Shown: positions 31,907-37,203 of the stretch, piece after piece
Numbering within the stretch: the stretch's first letter is position 1
How the letters are laid out: each line of letters starts with the position of its first letter
Assembly (NCBI GenBank): GCA_944381745.1
Contig: CALWMI010000027.1
Span: 1 to 37,203, forward strand
Direction of reading: 5' to 3'
DNA: 37,203 bases
From: an uncultured Lachnospiraceae bacterium
GTDB lineage: Bacteria > Bacillota > Clostridia > Lachnospirales > Lachnospiraceae
Made by a program: the position numbers and the translations under genes
Notes under the pieces: generated by a model
What the model was told of the DNA's origin: nothing
The model's database searches: none
What the model saw: only the letters and a program-made list of their open reading frames with translations

Positions 31907-34159
31907 CTATCCTTCCTTCGGCTCAAAAATAATGATGGCCTTGAACAGATCGCCGTCGATGTCGATGGTGAGCGTGCCGCCCTGCAGCTCCACGAAGCTG
32001 CGGGCGATGGCCAGCCCTAGGCCGCTGCCCTCCGTGTTGCGGGACAAGTCGCCCCGCACAAAGCGCTCCGTGATCTCGCTAGGGTCAAAATTCAGCTCCG
32101 TCGCCGAGATATTCTTGAAGGTGGCGATGACCCTCCCGTTCTCCTGGCGTTTCAGGTCGATATAGACCCGGGAGCCCTTGAGGCCGTACTTCACGATGTT
32201 GTTCATCAGGTTCTCAATGACCCGGTACATCTTCTGGCTGTCCAGTGGAAGGATCACCTTCTCCTCCGGCAGCTGGAAGCGGAAATCAAGCCCAGACTCC
32301 TGGAGCTTATCCTCCATCTCAAAGCGCACCTGCTTGATCAGGTTTACCAGGTCAACGTCCTCGATATGCATCTGCACATTGTTGGTCGTGGCCTTGCTGA
32401 CCTCGAACAGATCCTCGATCAGCACCTTCAGGCGCTGGGACTTCTTCTCCAGGATGCGGATGTAGGAGGCCCGCTCCTCCTCCGTCAGATCTTCCCGTTT
32501 CAGGAGATCCACGTAGGTAATGATCGCCGTCAGGGGCGTCTTCAGGTCGTGGGCCACGTTGGTGTTGCGCTCAGTCTTCAGCTTCTGGCTCTTCACCTCC
32601 TCATCCACCGCCTGCTTAAACCCGGCTTGGATATGGGAAAGCTCCTCCCTCAGCGGATTGAAAACCCCTGTGTCCTCCTCCAGCGTACTGTTCAGATCCC
32701 CCTGGGCCATGTGCTTCACCCACCCCAGGAGCTTCAGGTACTGGCTGCGGATCCTGGTGAAATACTTCCGCAGGAAAATATACAGGGCGACCGAGTAGAC
32801 CACTGCCCCGAAAATCCCGCCGAACCACATGACGCACAGGACAACCACCACCACACCGTTCACCAAGGTGATTTTGCGGATGGACTTCTCCATGCCCTCC
32901 GTCAAATCCACATCCGTCACATAATCCGCGAACTGCCTCCATTTCCGGTGGATAAACGGAAAGAAACGGTAAATCACGCTGTGTGTCCGCACATACTCTC
33001 TAAGCCCCAGATAGAGAACCGACGCCAGGCAGGCCGCCGCCCAGAACAGGATGCCGAAGGTAAGAGTCCAGGCCAGGAAATTGACGAGCCATGTGAGCAC
33101 AGCCTCTCCCCGGCTGTTCAGCACAGCAATCTCCATCCACTCCCCCTGCAGATAGCCCATGCACATGTTCAGCAGCGGCTCATACATGTTCATGGCAAAG
33201 AGCACGCCGCAGGCCGCCGCCTCCACCGGCAGATGGTAAAGCTTTTCCTTCGCCACAGCCGCCTTCTTCCTCCCGGCCACAGCCGCCGCCCCCAGCACCG
33301 CCAGCACAAAGAGCGCCATATAGAGAACCGAAAAGCTGCCGGAATAGGCCTGGTACATCAGCCAATAATCGTCCTCAATCCATTCATGCGCCTCCATGGG
33401 CTCCAGCCCGAAGAACACCTTCATGCCCCTGGGCGCTTCCAAGGCAAGATCTGCCTCCTCTTCCCCATACAGATAATCGGACAGAGGGTTTGTGTAGCGC
33501 ATCTCCTGGAACTGCCGGTATAGGGAAGCCGCATCCAGATTCCAGGAAGCCGCCACCTCCACATCCCCGCCCGGCCCGTAGGATAGGATGATACCCGATC
33601 CGTAGCCGGCCTCCAGGGCAGCCATAGCCTCTTCCGTTCCCTGGGACACTGCCGCCTGCACCTGGCCTTTGCCGTCCAGGATATTGCTCACGGTGTCTTT
33701 GGTCTCCTCATCCACTGCCAGATAGCTGACCTGGGAGGAAAAGTTCAGGAACTGCTCTGTCCAGTTCTCTAGAAGCCCCTCCAGGGCAGAGCGGTAAGCC
33801 TCCTTCGTCTCTTCGTCTGCGCCGCTCCCAGCCAGGGACGGCAGGAAAATATCTTCCGCGTCCCCGGCGAAGCCCTCCTTCCTCTCCGCCAGGTCTTCAT
33901 AGAGCACATAGCTGCTCCGGTACATGTCGTACACACAGCCGTCGCCCAGGTATTCCTCCATGGAGAGGTATTCGGTACCTTCCTCGGCCGCCCGCTCTTC
34001 CTCATCCCGGTAATCCTTAAGATAGCTCTGCGCCTGGCCGCCGATCCCCTTATAGCAGAGCATGGCGATTGCCGCCGCGGCTGCCCCTGCAGCCAAAATA
34101 TAGAGCAGGCCTCTATTTTTCAGGTTATTTTTAAGGCTGTTTTTCCATCTTATATCCAA
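31907..34159 (-). CDS. Sensor histidine kinase, VanS-like
   Basis: 750 residues, long for this group. One membrane helix near the N-terminus (GLLYILAAGAAAAAIAMLCY) and a large acidic extracytoplasmic region (about 40-270) precede several further helices (about 275-470, including SVLYMALFVLAVLGAAAVAG and GVVVVVLCVMWFGGIFGAVV). A linker follows, then the phospho-acceptor H537 in NTNVAHDLKTPLTAIITYVD, the N box MNNIVKYGLKG and the G box SGLGLAIARSFVELQGG. The start is a TTG at 34159 with AAAGGTGG eight bases before, inside the response-regulator gene (29-base overlap). The signal is unknown. Confidence 0.93.
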   Translation of the reverse strand: MDIRWKNSLKNNLKNRGLLYILAAGAAAAAIAMLCYKGIGGQAQSYLKDYRDEEERAAEEGTEYLSMEEYLGDGCVYDMYRSSYVLYEDLAERKEGFAGDAEDIFLPSLAGSGADEETKEAYRSALEGLLENWTEQFLNFSSQVSYLAVDEETKDTVSNILDGKGQVQAAVSQGTEEAMAALEAGYGSGIILSYGPGGDVEVAASWNLDAASLYRQFQEMRYTNPLSDYLYGEEEADLALEAPRGMKVFFGLEPMEAHEWIEDDYWLMYQAYSGSFSVLYMALFVLAVLGAAAVAGRKKAAVAKEKLYHLPVEAAACGVLFAMNMYEPLLNMCMGYLQGEWMEIAVLNSRGEAVLTWLVNFLAWTLTFGILFWAAACLASVLYLGLREYVRTHSVIYRFFPFIHRKWRQFADYVTDVDLTEGMEKSIRKITLVNGVVVVVLCVMWFGGIFGAVVYSVALYIFLRKYFTRIRSQYLKLLGWVKHMAQGDLNSTLEEDTGVFNPLREELSHIQAGFKQAVDEEVKSQKLKTERNTNVAHDLKTPLTAIITYVDLLKREDLTEEERASYIRILEKKSQRLKVLIEDLFEVSKATTNNVQMHIEDVDLVNLIKQVRFEMEDKLQESGLDFRFQLPEEKVILPLDSQKMYRVIENLMNNIVKYGLKGSRVYIDLKRQENGRVIATFKNISATELNFDPSEITERFVRGDLSRNTEGSGLGLAIARSFVELQGGTLTIDIDGDLFKAIIIFEPKEG

Positions 34160-34844
34160 CTCCCCACACCACCTTTAAATATTTCGGTTCCCTTGGGTTG
34201 ATCTCAATCTTCTCCCGGATGTTCCGCACATGCACCATGATCGTGTCTGTGTTCACCGCCCGCTCGTTCCACACCCGCTCATAGATCTCGTCGGCGGAAA
34301 AGACCCTGCCCGGGTTCTTCATCAACAGCAGCAGGATTTTGAACTCCATCGGCGTCATCTTCACCGGGACGCCGTCCACCTTCAGCTCCACCGTCTCCTC
34401 GTTGAGCTCCAGCCCGCCGATGCGGTACACATGCCCGTCGTCCTTCTCCTTCTGGTTCCCGCACATTTCCAGGAACCTGGAATACCGGCGCAGCTGGGAA
34501 TTAACCCGGGCTAGGAGCTCCAGCGGGGTGAAGGGCTTGGTCACATAGTCGTCCGCCCCCATATTGAGCCCCATGATCTTATCCACCTCCTCGGACTTGG
34601 CCGAGAGCATGATCACGGGGAAGTCGTGCTTCTCCCGCAGCTTGATCACCATCGTGATCCCGTCCATCCTGGGCATCATCACATCCACAATGGCCAGATG
34701 GATCTCCTCCTTCTCCACAATCTCCAGGCCTTCCACGCCGTCTGCGGCCTTGAACACTTGATATCCCTGGCTTGCCAGATAGATGCCGATCCCATCCCGG
34801 ATCTCCTGGTCGTCCTCAACCACCAGCACATGATAATTTCCCAT
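34131..34844 (-). CDS. OmpR/PhoB-family response regulator, VanR-like
   Basis: 237 residues from ATG at 34844 (GAGGAAGATCAGG before). The receiver domain has VLVVEDDQEIRDGIGIYLAS, the phosphorylation site D54 in AIVDVMMPRMDGI and K103 in YVTKPF. The winged-helix effector is complete, with VPVKMTPMEFKILLLLMKNP and NTDTIMVHVRNIREKIEINP. It pairs with the overlapping kinase gene. No target operon is evident in the window. Confidence 0.95.
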   Translation of the reverse strand: MGNYHVLVVEDDQEIRDGIGIYLASQGYQVFKAADGVEGLEIVEKEEIHLAIVDVMMPRMDGITMVIKLREKHDFPVIMLSAKSEEVDKIMGLNMGADDYVTKPFTPLELLARVNSQLRRYSRFLEMCGNQKEKDDGHVYRIGGLELNEETVELKVDGVPVKMTPMEFKILLLLMKNPGRVFSADEIYERVWNERAVNTDTIMVHVRNIREKIEINPREPKYLKVVWGVGYKMEKQP

Positions 34845-34898
34845 CCTGATCTTCCTCAACTTTCCATACAATTTGCGGGCTTCCTCCGCCCCTTAAGG

Positions 34899-34907
34899 AT
34901 TATAGCA
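34899..34907 (-). promoter_or_regulatory. Extended -10 promoter of the two-component operon
   Basis: Minus strand: TGCTATAAT, a perfect -10 box with the TG extension. No good -35 box is visible at 17 bases. The response-regulator ATG is 55 bases on. Confidence 0.55.
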
Positions 34908-34978
34908 TGGAATCACGCTCATGGCACGCCCCATCTTCTTCCCCTCCTTTCCCTGGAACCGTTCTGAACATAGAATAA

Positions 34979-35002
34979 GCCGGAAAACCAAAGCTTCCCG
35001 GC
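34979..35002 (-). terminator. Weak terminator after the DUF362 gene
   Basis: GCCGGGAA pairs with TTTCCGGC (one G-U), then TTATTC. On the plus strand the hairpin is followed by ATAAAAAA. The 70 bases between this and the stop at 35076 hold no feature I can identify. Confidence 0.5.
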
Positions 35003-35075
35003 ATAAAAAACGAAAGAAATCCTTAAGAAATCATTCAGGCCAGCCAAACACTGCGCAGGCCCCGGCCATGCAGCC

Positions 35076-36179
35076 TCAGCCCCTTCCCTCCTCGATATAC
35101 CTTTTCAAAAATTCGTACATCTCTGTCTCCAGCGGCGGGCATCCTGGGAGAGAACAGCGAAAGCCCGACGTGCAGTCCCCCACGCCCAGCTCCCCTGTCT
35201 GGCCGCGGAACCCCTGGCCGATGCACACCTTCTCCGTGAGCGAGTCCAGAAGCCCCTCCTCCTCCAGCCTATCCAGGGCCGGTATCAGATAGCCGTAGCA
35301 GGCGCTGCAGGACTCCACCTCCTGCGCCTTCTCCGACAGGCGCAGCGCCTTCCCTGTCCGCATGGCGGGCATCTGCCGCTGTCCATGGTTCAGTTCCCGA
35401 ATCCTTGCGCCTCCCAGACCTGCGCTTCCCACGCCCAGCGCCTCGGCCAGGCCGATATAGGGCACAGCCGCCGTGTCAATCCCCATGAGGGAGCAGCAGA
35501 AGGCGTCCACCAGCACCGGATCCCTGCCTGCAAACATCCGGTTCATCACCACGGGATTGCCTCCGTCCTCAAATTCCAAGTCTCCGCATATCCCGTCCAC
35601 CAGGATGAAATCCTGCCGGATGCCGGCGTTCAGATGGGCGATGGGCCTGTGGAGGCCGCGGGCGTGGAAACGCCGTTTCTCCCGGTCAGGGATCAGCCCC
35701 TTCATGTTCTTCAGGGCGCAGGTCATCTGGGTCTGGCAGTGCCCCTTCATCACCGGCACATTGATCAGGAAATCCACGTCCCGCACGCAGGCGCACAGCT
35801 CCAGATCCATCCCTGCACAGCCGCATTTCCATCCTCTCTCCTTCTTGGTGTCCAGCAGGCGCACGCCGTATCGCCTGGCCAGCTCCTCATAGCCGCATAC
35901 CCGGAAGGCCTCCTCCGTCTCGTCTCCCACCCAGGATCCTTCCATAATGGTCACACTGTGAAAGCCCTTGCCCTGCAAATACTGCACAAGCCCCTCCACA
36001 ATCTCCGGATGGGTTGTGCCGCCCATATCCGCCGGCACCGTGCAGGCAAGGTTTGGCTTGATGGCAACCCGCGCTCTCCTGTCCCCGATCAGTCCGGCAA
36101 GATCCGCCTCCTCTGCCAGCCTCTGCGCCATCTCTGCCATCTGCGTCCCATGTATGATAAAAATGTCGTTTTTCTCCAT
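35076..36179 (-). CDS. DUF362 domain protein
   Basis: 367 residues. The DUF362 core runs from about residue 35: RVAIKPNLACTVPADMGGTT, VTIMEGSWVGDETEEAFRVC, DVDFLINVPVMKGHCQTQMT and ALKNMKGLIPDREKRRFHAR. Near the end is a cysteine-rich block (SCSACYGYLIPAL, then VCIGQGFRGQTGELGVGDC and FRCSLPGCPPLE) that could bind a metal or an iron-sulfur cluster, although the CxxCxxC ferredoxin spacing is absent. The family is widespread in anaerobes, and its reaction is not known. It is upstream of the two-component genes but separated from them by a hairpin and their promoter. Confidence 0.9.
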   Translation of the reverse strand: MEKNDIFIIHGTQMAEMAQRLAEEADLAGLIGDRRARVAIKPNLACTVPADMGGTTHPEIVEGLVQYLQGKGFHSVTIMEGSWVGDETEEAFRVCGYEELARRYGVRLLDTKKERGWKCGCAGMDLELCACVRDVDFLINVPVMKGHCQTQMTCALKNMKGLIPDREKRRFHARGLHRPIAHLNAGIRQDFILVDGICGDLEFEDGGNPVVMNRMFAGRDPVLVDAFCCSLMGIDTAAVPYIGLAEALGVGSAGLGGARIRELNHGQRQMPAMRTGKALRLSEKAQEVESCSACYGYLIPALDRLEEEGLLDSLTEKVCIGQGFRGQTGELGVGDCTSGFRCSLPGCPPLETEMYEFLKRYIEEGRG

Positions 36180-36325
36180 CTTCCCTCTTCCTCCTTCTCC
36201 TCCCTCCTATCATCGCAAACGCCCAGGCAAATGTCAAGAAAGAGCCGCCTTCTGGCCGCCGCTGGCCGGACAAGTCCGCTGCTGGTAACATGCGGGCAAA
36301 ACAATCTACAGGCCAAAACAACCGC

Positions 36326-36354
36326 TTGTCGGAAACTTTCAAATATGCTATCCT
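36326..36354 (+). promoter_or_regulatory. Promoter of the DtxR-family gene
   Basis: TTGTCG (36326-36331), 17 bases, TATCCT (36349-36354) with TG one base before (extended -10). A second AT-rich match TATAAA follows at about 36356. The start codon lies 40 bases on. Confidence 0.5.
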
Positions 36355-36393
36355 GTATAAATAAGAATCGAATGCCGGACAGGAGGGAATCGC

Positions 36394-36798
36394 TTGAAAA
36401 TACAGGAATCTGCCGAAAATTATCTGGAAACCATTCTCATACTCAGCCAGCGCAAGCCGGAGGTGCGCTCCATCGACATTGTCAACGAGATGCACTTCTC
36501 CAAGCCCAGCATCAGCGTGGCCATGAAGAATCTCCGCCTGAACGGCTATATCACGATGAATGAGGACGGCCATATTTTCCTGACAGACGCAGGCCGTCAG
36601 ATTGCCGAGATGATCTATGAGCGCCACACGCTGCTCTCAGACTGGCTGATGTATCTGGGCGTAGATGAGAAGACGGCGGCGGAGGACGCCTGCCGCATTG
36701 AGCATGTCATCAGCGCGGAGAGCTTCGCGGCGCTGAAACGGCATGTGATGCAACAGAACGAATCGCTGAAGATGGGCGGGAAAGAGGTAAAGACTTGA
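36394..36798 (+). CDS. DtxR/MntR family metal-dependent regulator
   Basis: 134 residues from TTG at 36394, with AGGAGGG six bases before. A winged helix (VRSIDIVNEMHFSKPSISVA, NLRLNGYITMNEDGHIFLTD) is followed by the metal-binding and dimerisation helices: E8 and E12, H78, and the EDACRIEH block (97-104). The cysteine in that block (C100) matches the DtxR iron type better than MntR, where a glutamate is usual. There is no SH3 domain. The last residues, after HVMQQNESLK, are unlike relatives I recall, and the following DNA changes character. No metal transporter is adjacent. Confidence 0.9.
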   Translation: MKIQESAENYLETILILSQRKPEVRSIDIVNEMHFSKPSISVAMKNLRLNGYITMNEDGHIFLTDAGRQIAEMIYERHTLLSDWLMYLGVDEKTAAEDACRIEHVISAESFAALKRHVMQQNESLKMGGKEVKT

Positions 36799-36895
36799 TG
36801 TAGCCGGTATAGGTTTGAATGACAGTGTGCACCGCACGAACCGTATTCGCAACCATGCGGAGGAAATTGTGCTGACGGAACTCGTATATGTTTAA
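36791..36895 (+). pseudogene. 3' remnant of an unidentified gene
   Basis: A 34-codon frame beginning right after a TAA at 36788 reads RLDVAGIGLNDSVHRTNRIR and ends with EEIVLTELVYV before TAA. It has no start codon or ribosome site, overlaps the last bases of the DtxR gene, and looks like the C-terminus of a longer protein. I do not recognise it. It may be a broken mobile-element gene. Confidence 0.4.
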
Positions 36896-36899
36896 TCGG

Positions 36900-36933
36900 A
36901 TGCCCGTTATCGGCTATGGCTGATAACGGGCAT
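36900..36933. terminator. Perfect hairpin between the remnant and RhuM
   Basis: ATGCCCGTTATC pairs exactly with GATAACGGGCAT, with a ten-base loop, then TTTATC on the plus strand. It could end transcripts from both directions; the RhuM stop is four bases beyond. Confidence 0.75.
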
Positions 36934-36936
36934 TTA

Positions 36937-37203
36937 TCAATCCTCTTTCTCTGTGCTTGCTACAAGACGGTCAAAATCGCTCTGATACAAACGGTCTTGG
37001 ATAATCCGGTACTGCTCAAATTCACTTTCTGCAAAAGCTTTAGCGATTGCGGCAGTAACCTTTCCCTTGTCCTGTAAAATTTCAGCATCATTGAATTGCA
37101 GAAACGCATCCAGCTTGGAAGCCCAATCCGCCATTGTCATGGGGATATGCCGTCTGGCCTGCCTTGTGGCATAGTCCAGATACATCGTGACAATCTCGTT
37201 TAG
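36937..37203 (-). CDS. RhuM family protein, C-terminal part (runs off window)
   Basis: Only the last 88 residues are in the window, and the frame is open at the right edge. LNEIVTMYLDYATRQARRHI, MTMADWASKLDAFLQFN and KAFAESEFEQYRIIQDRLYQ follow the conserved C-terminus of the RhuM (virulence RhuM / Fic-neighbour-like) family. RhuM genes are usually found on islands, prophages and integrative elements, and their activity is not established. Lower GC than the core genes and its place beside a gene remnant fit an acquired element. Confidence 0.85.
   Translation of the reverse strand, partial: LNEIVTMYLDYATRQARRHIPMTMADWASKLDAFLQFNDAEILQDKGKVTAAIAKAFAESEFEQYRIIQDRLYQSDFDRLVASTEKED

Overview
The window looks like chromosomal DNA of a GC-rich, low-oxygen Firmicute, most likely a gut Lachnospiraceae (Clostridia). 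Pointers are Rex-type redox control, a DRE-TIM citrate-synthase-like enzyme beside NADP isocitrate dehydrogenase, the acpS-nnr-alr-mazF order, a D-Ala-D-Ala carboxypeptidase, an EF-G paralog and a very cysteine-rich small protein of a type I associate with this family. No rRNA, tRNA or CRISPR array was seen. Both ends are AT-richer and look accessory; the middle is mostly core housekeeping DNA.

Layout. (1) 1-1195, AT-rich: a DUF503 gene with terminator, two tiny ORFs and a short HicB-like protein. (2) 1306-14603, a long minus-strand run: rex, acpS, nnrD/E, alr, mazF, a CorC-like CBS protein, yebC, a zinc-ribbon/CFI-box protein, an M16 peptidase, metY, a DacF-type carboxypeptidase, an RpiR regulator and a BaiN-type flavoprotein. 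A consensus promoter stands before rex and further promoters lie inside the run. (3) 14829-16775: an ABC-F ATPase on the plus strand, converging on region 4. (4) 16930-20244, minus: citrate-synthase-like enzyme, GntR/FCD regulator, isocitrate dehydrogenase, headed by a promoter overlapped by a 24-bp perfect palindrome. (5) 20354-22126, minus: a DUF1653 protein and a subtilase. (6) 22190-24074: an accessory patch with an inverted repeat, a Cys/Gly-rich small protein, a small minus-strand gene and a coupled pair of unknown genes behind a sporulation-sigma-like promoter. (7) 24200-28312: a ketopantoate-reductase-family enzyme, a YdcF protein and an EF-G-like GTPase. (8) 28616-31020: tyrA-aroA, the aromatic amino acid branch, behind a good promoter. 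(9) 30990-36179, minus: a DUF362 protein, then a VanR/VanS-like two-component pair and an RluA pseudouridine synthase. (10) 36394-37203: a DtxR-family metal regulator whose tail abuts a gene remnant and the 3' part of a RhuM gene, probably the edge of a mobile element.

How genes fit together. Region 4 reads as an autoregulated unit for making 2-oxoglutarate (hence glutamate): citrate synthesis, then (aconitase elsewhere) isocitrate oxidation, with the FCD regulator probably binding the palindrome over its own promoter. Region 2 mixes cell-wall precursor metabolism (alr, dacF), cofactor repair and lipid priming (nnr, acpS) with redox control (rex). The least understood parts are the accessory patch at 22-24 kb, the CFI-box protein, the leftmost HicB island and the right-hand boundary. 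I found no complete, clearly new multi-gene defence or biosynthetic system.
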